Under the pieces are notes generated by a model. That model was not told the DNA's origin, searched no databases, and worked only from the letters and a program-made list of their open reading frames with translations. The position numbers were made by a program, and so were the translations under genes. Below, piece after piece: positions 47,248-56,828 of a DNA stretch of 64,000 nucleotides. Numbering within the stretch: the stretch's first letter is position 1; every line of letters begins with the position of its first letter. Source of the stretch: Leptobrachium leishanense (Eukaryota > Chordata > Amphibia > Anura > Megophryidae); assembly GCA_009667805.1 (NCBI GenBank), contig CM019066.1, forward strand, positions 331,768,077 to 331,832,076, read 5' to 3'.

Positions 47248-47689
47248 AGGGAGCCAGAGGCCGCCAGTCCAGGTTTGTTTTTTTTTACTGTTGTATTTTG
47301 CATCGACTTTTGTTCAAAAATAAATCAGTTTTGTTGTTTACTGTATTTTTTATTTCTTTAATTTCTTACATATAGCCCTGGATATGCTGACGGTGGTCGT
47401 GGGGGATCAGTCGGAGGAGGAGGAGGAGCCTCAGGAAGCTGCCAGCACTGGTATATACTACTGTTATATTTTTTCAAGACTTTCAGTCAAAAATAGAAAC
47501 TGCTTTACTTACTGTATTTTCCTTCTTTCATTTATTGGATATATAGAAGGAGAAGCCAGACCTCGGGACTCGGAGGCAATTGGTCAGCAGCTTCGCCTGG
47601 CAGTCAGGACCATTGACAGCATCCAGGAACTGCTGCAGGTCCTCCGTGAGCAGCTAGTGACCACCGCGGACATGCTTGAGCGGCAGTAA
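45245..47689 (+). CDS. Myb/SANT-like DNA-binding protein, five exons, 238 residues
   Basis: Exons: 45245-45563, 47003-47095, 47186-47272, 47376-47450, 47547-47689 (stop TAA). All four introns start GT, end AG and are phase 1; the joined length is 717 bases, exactly 239 codons. The start CAAAATGG has A at -3. Exon 1 gives residues 1-106: a Ser/Ala-rich head, a basic PKKKR patch (18-22), and a helical Myb/SANT-like domain (about 26-100) with MAFEEMLELVRIF and RTKDQLRKRWSDLKVREQK. This is close to the zeste/Myb_DNA-bind_5 type found in Harbinger partner proteins and NAIF1-like genes. Exons 2-4 encode acidic runs. Exon 5 encodes a leucine-rich helix (IDSIQELLQVLREQL), likely for self-association. 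It is probably a nuclear DNA-binding partner of a transposase. Expression is not shown. Confidence 0.72.
46010..46893. repeat. large imperfect inverted repeats within intron 1
   Basis: Sequence at 46160-46305 (AGCAGTCA, TTGTACGCACACA, AATAAACGTAATGTTTACTT, TAATATATGTCTGTGTGCA) is matched in reverse at 46620-46760. The outer arms (ATGCAAATTTC…AAAATGGTGG and CTGCTGCAGCAGTGTC) match near 46810-46860. An inner pair GCAAGTGCTAAGTTAGCA / TGCTAACCTAGCACTTGC spans 46372-46450. The phrase AGGCCTGTTCAATACCTCAGC at 46351 returns in reverse near 46870-46892, so a MITE with these ends probably lies inside. It would make a long hairpin in the pre-mRNA. Confidence 0.7.
47003..47546 (+). repeat. tandem exon-plus-intron duplication, three units
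   Basis: Units 47003-47185, 47186-47375 and 47376-47546 each consist of an exon of 75-93 bp with GAG/GAGGAA runs ending CCAGC(G)CTG or CCAGTCCAG. Each exon is followed by an intron of 90-103 bp. The introns share GTATATACT/GTTTGTTT, CGACTTTTGGTC-type, AAAAATAGAAAC-type and TTTACTGTATTTT phrases in the same order and end ATATAG or TATAG. Since all junctions are phase 1, copies add whole codons. Confidence 0.8.
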
Positions 47690-47694
47690 GAAGA

Positions 47695-47919
47695 GCGACA
47701 AGTGCCTCAGCTGCTCCTGCTCGCTGCTTTGGGTCGGACCAGCGTTTTCTGATCTGGTCCTTCGTACCGTCCTTCCCAAACACTCTAGGATGGTGGTGCG
47801 CGTAACTTCTCTGTTCCGATCCTTTCTCAAATTACTCTTCCTGCGTAAGGGCCCTTACTGCAGTCATATTCCTTGTTATCGAAGATGCGGACCAGCTCCA
47901 ACATCTCCTCAAATGCCAG
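47695..47919 (-). pseudogene. inverted, diverged copy of exon 1 in the 3' untranslated region
   Basis: The minus strand of this stretch matches exon 1 bases 45320-45543: GGCATTTGAGGAGATG, CGCATCTTCGAT, TGCAGTAAGGGCCCTTAC, AAGGATCG, ACGAAGGACCAG and AAACGCTGGTC, in the same order. By eye identity is near 80%, with a few indels that break the frame. It starts a few bases after the gene's stop codon. The inverted copy is not an independent gene; see findings. Confidence 0.85.
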
Positions 47920-48006
47920 TAATTATTATCGCCTGGCTTAGACTGGAAGATGTTTGTTTGTGTTGTTTGTGCCCCCGTTGGGCAGTTTGCCATCCTTCCC
48001 CATGTA

Positions 48007-48012
48007 AATAAA
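48007..48012 (+). terminator. polyadenylation signal of the Myb-like gene
   Basis: AATAAA, 318 bp after the stop codon. About 20 bp further is the GT-rich stretch CCTGTTGTGTGCGTTGC, a suitable downstream element. This suggests a 3' end near 48025-48035. Confidence 0.6.
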
Positions 48013-48186
48013 TTTTCTATTTTTTTATATATTTTCCTGTTGTGTGCGTTGCTTTACGTTAATAAGTTAATTATGTATTGCTTGGTTTCCAGTCCACACT
48101 GTTAAAATCATATGTACATAAATTTATTGACATTTCTATGGACCCTTTGTCATAAATTTGTCAACATATTTGTGGCCATGAATGTG

Positions 48187-48592
48187 ACTGTGTAATTTTC
48201 ACCCAAAAAAATATAACAAGTCCCCTTTTCAATTTTTTTTAACAAACGCAACTCATAAAATATAACCGCAAACACTCGCATGATAAAATGTGAAAAAAAC
48301 ACTTTACACCTTGTAAAACAAACATTGAAAATTCTAATTTTATTGCATTTTTTTTTATAATATACAGACAGGACATGACGCATACATATGATAATGATAT
48401 ATTATGAATCATCTGCCGAGTCTGCCGGAAAGAACGATATATAACATGTCTGGGTCATATTATAAAAGAAGGCTTCAAAACGCGTTTAAACAAGAGGAGC
48501 GAAACTGTTAAAAATTAGCTCAGCAGCAGACCGCAGTGCCGCACACAGGCGTGAAGGGAAGCCGTGAAATGCCTCAGCAGCGAAAGGGTTAA
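48187..48592 (+). mobile_element. hairpin-chain MITE, copy C (right part only)
   Basis: It aligns with the last 400 bp of copy A: GTGTAATTTTC, AAAAAACACTTTACAC, CGAACGATATATAA-type sequence, GGGTCATAT and GCCTCAGCAGCGAAAGGGTTAA, ending at TTAA 48589-48592. The GC-rich left part is missing. Confidence 0.75.
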
Positions 48593-49262
48593 TTTTTTTT
48601 TTGTCTGAAACCTTTAAATCATTTTATTTATTTTTTAATTTCAGATCATTTTGATCAACTACTTTTTCCGTTTTAAAACCTTTTTGTTCTGGTTTTTATC
48701 TTTAAAGTCAGATCATTCGGGTCAGTTTACCGTTTTTTAAATAGTTTTGTTCTTTTTTTTTGTTCCTTGGCTTTCATACCATTTTTTTAATGTGATTAAA
48801 TAAATAAAGTTGTGAAATGTATATTCATAAGAAAAAAAGGATCTTTATTTAATAAAAAAAAAACACGATAGAATCGCCAGAATTATCGTATCGACAGAAT
48901 GAATTATCGGATCCGAAAAACAAACCAAAAATGTATTATAAAAAATATATAAAGTATAAAAAAGTAAACCATAGTAGTTTACGCGCGTCAAAACGAATAG
49001 AGTTAGACAGCTTTGAAACGAGGAGAACAGACGTTCCGAAAAAAATGAAAAATTCCGAAATCACGAAAAGTTGATACAAAAAACCAGCAAACTGACCCGA
49101 AAATACGAAAAATGGTCGATATTCAAAAAAAAAATTTACACGATAAACGAGCCAAACCAAACCGAATCGAAACAGAAATCGGTTGAAACGAGCCGAATCA
49201 AAAATTTTAAACATCAGAACAAATCTAATCGAACCGAAAAAAAAATCAGTGCACAAGCCTAT
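48593..49262 (+). mobile_element. first hAT right-end block (internal)
   Basis: It runs from TTTTTTTTGTCTGAAACC to the inverted end CAGTGCACAAGCCTA. The same block is found in reverse at 59110-59694, and its last 500 bp are repeated at 50916-51445. It is therefore a second copy of the right terminus lying inside the larger element. Confidence 0.7.
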
Positions 49263-49446
49263 TAATATCTGACATCCCGATGTGAAACATCGGGACTTTT
49301 GCATTAGATTTCGACCTTTTTTATTTTTTTAACTTCTGGATAGTCGAAAATCGAAATCTATCCAAAAAGTCCCAATGTTTCACATCATTCTGAACTTTGT
49401 TTGGATAGAGTAAGTCCGTGGGCGTGCGGCCGTTAAATGTATATAC

Positions 49447-49728
49447 CAGTGGCGTCGTAACATGGGGGCGGGGGTGCGGCCCGCACCAGGTGACACCCGC
49501 CTTTAGGGTGACACCGTCACCCTAAGGGCGGGTGTCTCACCCTCCGCCGCGTTTTTCACTCCCTGCGAGCGTCCGAAGCATGCAGCTTCGACGCTCGCCT
49601 GGAGGAAACACGTCACCAGCCAATCGCAGCTGGTCACGTGGCTCCCCCTGGCGAGCGCCCAAGCTCTGCGCCGCCGTGCGCTACGCTCTGAGGGAGCGAA
49701 AAAGGCAGCGGAGGTGAGCTGGGGCCAT
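49447..49728. mobile_element. GC-rich MITE-like segment
   Basis: It starts CAGTGGCGTCGTAACATGGG with GTGCGGCCCGCACC and the hairpin TTTAGGGTGACACCGTCACCCTAA, a pattern I know from other frog repeats. The right boundary is lost in the minisatellite. Confidence 0.45.
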
Positions 49729-49730
49729 TT

Positions 49731-50150
49731 TCATGAGGTGCTGGGGCATTCCATGTGCTGGGGCAAATCCATGAGGAGCTGGGGCATATCCATGAGGAGC
49801 TGGGGCATTCCATGTGCTGGGGCATATCCACGAGGAGCTGGGGCATTCCATGTGCTGGGGCATATCCACGAGGAGCTGGGGCATATCCACGAGGAGCTGG
49901 GGCAAATCCATGTGTGAACTGGGGCATATCCACGAGGAGCTGGGGCAAATCCATGTGTGAGCTGGGGCATATCCACGAGGAGCTGGGGCATGTCCACGAG
50001 GAGCTGGGGCATGTCCACGAGGAGCTGGGGCATGTCCACGAGGAGCTGGGGCATGTCCACGAGGAGCTGGGGCAATATCCACGAGGAGCTGGGGCATGTC
50101 CACGAGGAGCTGGGGCAATATCCATGAGGAGCTGGGGCATATCCATGAGG
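49731..50150. repeat. 21-bp minisatellite, about 20 copies
   Basis: The unit is GAGGAGCTGGGGCATGTCCAC with variants ATATCCAC, CCATGTGCTGG and AAATCCATG. A 21-bp period keeps frames open, so proline/serine-rich frames on the minus strand (49634-50430) and their plus-strand counterparts appear; I do not accept them as genes. The right end of the array runs into the GGATGTCGG stem of the hairpin-chain MITE. Confidence 0.95.
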
Positions 50151-50915
50151 ATGTCGGATGTCGGCCAAGCTTCCGGTAACTCCCCCTGAGGACTGGCGTC
50201 ATCGTGCATAGCACGATGACGCCAGTCCTGGAGTTAACCCCAAGCTGCCACCAATGGTGGAGATAGGGGGTTCCAAAATGAACTCCCGATCCATGGCAGC
50301 TAGGGGTTAAAGTTTGGTATTGTTGGATCAGCCAGAGCATGGCTGTTCCAACGATACCAAACACGAATGTGAAAAACGTTTGTAAAAAAATTAAAAAAAT
50401 ATTTAAAACATTTATAAAAATAATAAACAATTTTTTTTTCTTTTTTTTGGTTTGTTAATGCAGCAATATTGTTCCCATTTCAATTATAATGTGAACAATG
50501 ATGCTGCACTAACGATTTTTGTATGCGGTGCGTTTGTTAAAAATCGCGTAATTTTCCCCAAAAGAAAATGTAACGAGACCCCATCTCTAATTTTTTTAAC
50601 AAGCGCACCCCATACAAAATATAACCGCAATTGCTCGCATGTTAAAATGTGAAAAAAAAACACTTTACATGTTGTAAATTATTGAAAATTCATATTTTAT
50701 TGCATTTTTTGTTATAATATACAGACAGGTCATGACGTATACATATAATAATGACATATTATGAATCTGCTGAGTCTGCCGGAAAGAACGATATATAATA
50801 TGTCTGGGTCATATACTAAAATAAGCCTTAAAAACACGTTTAAACATGATGAGCAAAACCGCTAAAAATGACCTCAGCACAGGGGCGGGAAAAGCCTCAG
50901 CAGCGAAAGGGTTAA
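50151..50915 (+). mobile_element. hairpin-chain MITE, copy D (left third missing)
   Basis: It contains the hairpin GACTGGCGTCATCGTGCATA…ATGACGCCAGTC (50192-50229), the GGTATTGTTGGATC hairpin and the AT-rich right half, ending GCCTCAGCAGCGAAAGGGTTAA at TTAA 50912-50915. Its left part is replaced by the 21-bp minisatellite. Confidence 0.8.
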
Positions 50916-51445
50916 TTAAAAAAACACGATAGAATCGCCAGAATTATCGTATCGACATAATGAATTATTGGATCCGAAAAACAAACCAAAAATGTATTAT
51001 AAAAAATATATAAAGTAGTATTAAAAAAGTAAACCATAGTAGTTTTCATCAAAACGAATAGAGTTAGACAGCTTTGAAACGAGAACAGACGTTCCGAAAA
51101 ACGAAAAATTGGCGATATGCCGAAACATGTACAATTCCGAAAAACGAAAAGTTCAGAATACGAAAAGTTCCGAAAAACGAAAAATTGGCGATATGCCGAA
51201 AGCCATGTACAATTCCGAAAAACGAAAATTTTCCGAAATAAACGAAAAGTCGATACAGAAACCTAGTGAGGTTACCCGAAAATACGAAAAATGGTCGAAA
51301 TTCCGAAAAATAAATGTACCCGAAAACCGAATCGAACCGAACCGAATCGAAACAGAAAGCAGTCGAAACGAGCCGAATCGAAAAGTTTGAAAAATCGAAA
51401 AATCGAATCGAATCGAATCGAAAAAAAAATCGGTGCACATCCCTA

Positions 51446-51962
51446 TTTATTAGGATTAATACAAAATATGAGATATAATTGAAAGAAATGGTCATTTCTG
51501 AGACTGCAATATACTTTGCATCATTTCGGTGCCATTTTCACATCATTTTGTGCCTCAGTCAGTTTGTTCGTCATTTTAGAGCCATTCCCGAGTCATTCTG
51601 TGTGTTGTTTCTTATAAAAATTTTGCATATTTTATATTTTAATATATTGCACTTAAATATTTTGGATGCTTCCGATATTCTGAATCGGTCTGATACAGAA
51701 ATATCAGAAGTGTCCGATATTCCAAATCAACTGATTCTGATTATTTTGGAATCTGAAATATTCTGAACTGACCGTAAATTTTTGCTGGTATGTATATTTT
51801 AACTTGTTATTTTGGGTAGGAGGGGGGCAGTTTTAAGGGATGATGTTTGGTGCTCACCATTTATACATTTCACTAGCCACCACCGGCATCATTATAGAGT
51901 CACTATAATATGGTCAGAATTGACTATGACAAAATGAATGAAAGAAATACATCCGGCAAACA
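51446..51962. other. worn hAT-like sequence, then unrecognised
   Basis: 51490-51775 has phrases such as CATTTCGGTGCCATTTTC and TTCTGAATCGGTCTGA that resemble internal hAT MITE sequence without visible ends. The rest is AT-rich. Confidence 0.35.
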
Positions 51963-52538
51963 TTAAAGGGGTTATTCCGAAAGAACCAAAATTTCAGTGA
52001 AATTTTAGTACTTTTGCGTATTCCGTAATTCAGTGACATTTTGCTGACCCTGCGGTGACTAGTGCGTCAAACTGACCGCCGAACGCTGCTGAACTGCAAG
52101 CATAAAAAACCCCCGGTACTCTGCTATTCTTCTTATAGTTGTTTAAACCAATAAAAATGCATTCAATTGTGTGTACATAATAAAGGTCCTATAAAAAATT
52201 AAAAACGATAATATTTTTTACTTTGAATCCTATGGGATTTGCCTGTTTAAACTTGACGAACTGAATCATCAAAAATCAGGGCATTTCATTGACATTTCGG
52301 TGCAAGTTTGGCATTCTGTGAATAGATTAACCATTACTGCTCTATGGAACAATCTCGTTGCCGCCTAAGATCGCTAAAATGCGGCGAACTGCACCGTATT
52401 TTACTGTAAATTCGCCAGTATTTGGCGAATGTACAGTTTAGGGAATAGACAAACTGCCACAAAATTGAACCATATGGTGAAATTCACCATTCCGTTCCCT
52501 CCAGTGGCAGGTTTGTCGCTTATTGAATAACCCCTTAA
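51963..52538 (+). mobile_element. GGTTATTC-family MITE, shorter form
   Basis: It starts TTAAAGGGGTTATTCCG and ends GAATAACCCCTTAA. It shares GACCCTGCGGTGA, AATAGATTAACCATTACT and ACGGTGCA-type sequence with the longer copies but lacks the middle. TTAA stands at both ends, which might mean this family also uses TTAA. Confidence 0.6.
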
Positions 52539-53146
52539 ATTTTTATTTTTTGAATAAAGACTCACGACTAAAAAGTAGATTCTAATTCTCAGAATTAGAA
52601 TTCTGAGTTCAAGAAACACTCTTCCAAACATCGCTGTGCCTCAAAATGCCAAAACCACCTGAAATGTCCAGCCAAAAAAAAAAAAAAAAACACATCTGGG
52701 GGAAAACGTACAATCATGAAAGGATGGGATTGCAGTGAAATCGAATCAAGCTGCATTGAGAATGCAAAATATAAAGAGAGGAAATACTCCTAGGGAGCTC
52801 ACAAACTAAAAATATGGCAACCATTGAACTACTTATCCATACCAAGCTGTTGTAAATGGCCAGTGTCAGTTGGGACTACAAGTAGGATATGAAAAGCTCA
52901 TAAGGGAAGTTGCAATGAAAACTACAAGTATCTGAATTTTCAATTAAAATTTGATTGACATCATGGCCAGATGAAGGTGACACGAATTCCAGCTGAAACA
53001 CAAAAGAAAACATTTTAATACTCCAGCGAACAGTAATAACAAATGCAAGACATTTTTGTGATAGAAGGAGTCATGATTCAGTTGAACAGATGTAAGGGAC
53101 ATTCCATCTTTGCATGCGCCCAGATGATGTGGACGAAATCCTTAAG

Positions 53147-54078
53147 GCATTATTCAGAGAAAGACGATCTGGCCCCGAAATTTCACCGAACAGTGAATTT
53201 CCCCGTACGGTGACATTTCGGGGCCATTCGGCTATTCAGAGAGCAGGCAGTTTGCCAAATTTTGGTGAACTGTCAGCATGTATGGTGCCTATTCAAAGGC
53301 AGTGAAATCCCACATAGAGAAGAAATGGTTAATCTATTCAGAGAACACCGAACACCATTGAAAAGTTGCTGAAGTGCCCTGCTGTTCGGTGCTTTCATTC
53401 GGCATGTTTATTCAGGACAATCCCATATTCTTCAATCTTAAAAATATTCCCGTTTTTATCCAATATCTAATAAACCGTTTATTATTTTAATCTGCAGTAA
53501 AAAGTCTCTTTATTTATTGATTTTTTTTAGGATCTAGGATCTTTTAGGCATTTTTCGAGATTTTTTCAGCAATTTTTTTTCGTTTAGTTTTTTTTAAAGT
53601 GTTTTTTTCTTTTTTCTGTAACAGACCTTTTTATTATCATTCATAGGATCTTATATGTAAATTTCAGGCATTTTCATTCAGTAGTTTTTTTGCAAACAGC
53701 GTTTCAATTTTGACACTTTCAATCGTATTGTTTTTTTTTTTTTTTACCCGTCCGACCAACGGCTTGTCGGCTTTCTTCTTTGGCTGGTCGGTGCTGTGCT
53801 CGGTGGCTCGTCAGCTGCGTTTGGCAGCCCTCCAGTGTGTTTGCGGCGGCTGTTCGGCGGGTTTGCGACGGTCAGCGTGTTTGCGACAGTGGCTGGCGAG
53901 TTTGCGGCAGGTTGGCTGCGTCATTCGGCGGCCGATTCACTGCACTTCGGGGACCCTGCAGTGATTGCTGAATTCACCACAGGGTGGGGAAATTTGATTC
54001 CCCGACGTGCAGGAAAGTGCGCAGAACGACAGAGCACCGAAATGTCGGCGACATTTCGGTGCTCTCTGAATAACCCCC
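53147..54078 (-). mobile_element. GGTTATTC-family MITE, reverse orientation
   Basis: It is read on the minus strand from GGGGGTTATTCAGAGAGCAC (54078) to TCTCTGAATAATG (53147). It includes in reverse the GGGTCCCCGAAGTGC, CTGTTACAGA and ACGGTTTATTAG landmarks. Its left-hand internal region is unusually rich in GTTTGCGGC / GTTTGCGAC (53830-53920), a short degenerate repeat. Frames at 53710-53971 are fortuitous. Confidence 0.7.
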
Positions 54079-55327
54079 ATAGAGTCGCCCTTCTTTAAAC
54101 AGGAATATCTCACACACTAAAGGTAGGAAATGGCTAATAGATGTAAATTAGGAACATTCTTGTCCATGGTTTTGTTTATACCTTCTGTTTGTTCTTCTTC
54201 TGTGAAGACTGTCCACACTCCAGGCCATGGCACAGAAAAATTATTTTTGCCACCTCAGGTGTCCTCATATCTGAGTAAGGACTTCATTAGAAACCCAAAT
54301 CCATGATGAAGGGACGATCTTCCCAAGGTCCTCTCAGTGAATGGTATTAAAACTCAAATTCAGGCTGTAGCCCCTCACAAATTTTAAATAAGATAACATA
54401 TAAATGAATTTTACGGGGCAACATAGATGTAACCTGTAAGTGTTTATCGGCCTGCTGTCTGTTTTAGTCTCTTATATATATATATATATATATATATTTT
54501 ATTTTTGTCTCTTACGGAAACAGGCTTTGATTTTAAAAAAAGAGCAAAAAAAATTTCTAAATGTGCGGTCTGTAAAATAAAGAATTTGTGAAAAACGTAA
54601 ATGGCGTTCTCAGTTACAACAGTAAGAGGTGGGAAACAGTTAAAATGAGACAAGCAGGTGCCAGTACTTTGAGCAAAAGTATCAGGCACCTTATTAAAAC
54701 AGCCAAATGGGGTCAGCAGTCGAGTTTCCGTATCCCACCCAAGAACAATTTCAATTTTAATAGCTTTTAGTATGTGTTTCATAAGCATGCCCATTGAATT
54801 GAGTCATCAAAGTCTACCCGTTTCTCCAAGACAGATTTTAGCCCGAGAGCTTGAAGTAATTATCCTACTGGATGTAAGCCTGTGTAGCTATTTCAGCCTC
54901 GTTCATCATCTCAAACAGCTTCATACTCTGTCTGCTAATTTCGTCAGATGGATTAGCCTTCCTTACTTGTCTACCTGATTTTATTTCTAAGGGTTGAAAT
55001 ATGCTTTTTCCTTTGTTTTAATAAGCTGCACAGTCATGCACTACTACCAGGCTCGACTCCTATTGCTGCAGAGGGAGAGTCCGAGAGTAAATTTTGAGTT
55101 GATTTTTTTTTACCTGTATATCCTGGCGAATAGCATAATTCATTTGCACTCACTAGTAAATACGTTGCTATTCCTGCTCAGTGTTTGTTTACCTTTAGAC
55201 TACAATTATTTGAGGACTACATCTCCCATAATGGACAAGTCGTCATTAACAATAGCATTACCTTTAAAAAAAAATAATAAAAAAAGTGTAATTATTTGAT
55301 CATTTATATGCTTCTTTCGCTTCCTAA
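54079..55327. other. no recognisable gene; one (TA)n tract
   Basis: A TA microsatellite lies at 54473-54497. Frames at 54444-54794 and 54994-55299 lack motifs and are AT-rich. Confidence 0.45.
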
Positions 55328-55880
55328 CCCTTGTGAAGTGAAGAGGACGTCAACTGGGATGTCCCCAACTCGTCATCCGTCATGCTCACCATTTTACTGA
55401 TCCCACAATGATTTGCAGCTTCTCTTACTTCAGAATGGCCAATAGAGTGCCTGGCCAATTTGGGGGACTCACCAGGAGCAGACACAACATGATGTCACAA
55501 CGTCCCATTACACCCCTTTAACTCCAGTATTGCTGAAAAGGATTTTTTAGTAGAGCCAAGGGTAATTTTTGGACCCTTGTAGCTCCACTTCTGTACACTC
55601 TGCAAAAGCAATTGATGTGTCATTGGAAGGGCCTTTCCAATGACCATGACCATGTGGAATGTGGAAAAAAAAGAAGTTTGGTGCTTTTGGTTCTAATGCA
55701 GCAGCATTGTCCATTATTCATTTATGAAGTGACCAATGCTGCTGCAATAACCCACCTTATTTCCCACACTGGAAGCAAGTGTGGAGAAGATGACCCCTTG
55801 TATCGCTATGCTTTGCACCACACAAGTTCAAGAAAGGTCTCATTGGACAGGTCCAGCTCACATGTTCCTCCCTCCGAAGA
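55328..55880 (+). mobile_element. old relative of the hairpin-chain MITE
   Basis: It starts CTAACCCTTGTGAAGTGAAG then GAGGACGTC, the same opening as TTAACCCCTTCACTGCTGACG. It contains the hairpins CATTGGAAGGGCCTTTCCAATG (about 55620-55641) and GCAGCAGCATTG…CAATGCTGCTGC (55699-55746). The latter corresponds to the GCAGCAATATTG hairpin of copies A, B, D and E. The right end is eroded. Confidence 0.5.
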
Positions 55881-56820
55881 ATAACGAGTAGTGGCTTTGG
55901 CACTGCAGTGCCCATAAAGCTACACAGTATTCTAGAAACACATGCCCAAGACGTTTCATGGAATTCAATCCTATGATATTAGTATTATATTTCCTATTGC
56001 TTGATTTTACTTAATATGTTGGTAATTTTTAAAATTATAAATACATCCACGATTAATCACAATTTATATATACAGCATATGCATAGGTTAAGTATTTATA
56101 GAAATATAATTTTGGATACAAACATATTGTACTTTTGCTGATCGTTCTCAATGTGACTGGTTGAAATAATTTATTAATTGCTTCACTCAATCTGCGTTAG
56201 CATTATTATTATTTTTTTTTCTTTCATCTCACACTGCTTCAACCATAGGTCTATTATGTTCACTGAAGCAAAGTGACATCAGATGCTTTGCATTCTTTTT
56301 GTTAATATGATATTCATGCTCAGTCATGTGGCATTACAAACTGCTATTAGTCAATCATTCAAGAACACAGAGTACAGGTAACGCACAGTTTCTGCTAAAA
56401 TCTAGATGAAATGAAGCCATTATATCTGTTTTTATGACAGATTATGACATATTAATATAAACAGAACCTCTAATTTGGTTAAAAAAACAACTTCAAAATA
56501 AATAATGTAATTACAAAACAAAATATATTCTATAAACAAAACCAAGCTAAACCCCTTCACTACCAAGTAATTTTCATTAACACTTTCGATGCTGAGCCAT
56601 TTCACCTCTATGTGCCGAGCTTACTTCGACCGTTTTGTGCTTATCATGTTTAAACGTGTTTTGAAGTCATGTTTTATTATAAGACCTAGGTAACTTATAT
56701 TTCCTTATATTTCAGCAGACTCGTCATGTCCTGTCAGAATGCTATAATGAAAAACAGAAAAAAAAACCTAAATTTCATTCAGATTTCAATTATTTACGGC
56801 TTATATAATTTTTTTTTCAC
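55881..56820. other. no recognisable feature
   Basis: AT-rich DNA. From about 56555 GTTTAAACG-like and CAGCAGACTCGTCATGTCCTG phrases resemble the reverse of the hairpin-chain right end, strongly decayed. Confidence 0.4.
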
Positions 56821-56828
56821 ATTTTATC

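Larger units (their letters stand above)
44595..51445 (+). mobile_element. 6.85-kb hAT-type element carrying a Myb/SANT-like gene
   Basis: The left end is TAGGGATGTGCGTTTCGGG at 44595 and the right end is CGGTGCACATCCCTA at 51445. Both flanks are the same 8 bases, TTTATTAG (44587-44594 and 51446-51453), as hAT insertion produces. The left 450 bp match the MITE at 2445. Inside, in order: a five-exon gene (45245-47689), a hairpin-chain MITE right half (48187-48592), a first right-end block finishing CAGTGCACAAGCCTA (49262), a GC-rich segment and a minisatellite (49447-50150), a second hairpin-chain right part (to 50915), and the true right end. I find no transposase, so the element would depend on another. 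Confidence 0.75.

Noticed and set aside
49634..50430. Proline/serine-rich frames of 145-249 residues on the minus strand and repeats on the plus strand
   Set aside because: They lie on a 21-bp minisatellite, whose period keeps all stop-free frames open. No start context, domain or splice structure supports a gene.
54994..55299. 101-residue hydrophobic frame
   Set aside because: Composition is that of AT-rich non-coding DNA; no domain or neighbouring exon.
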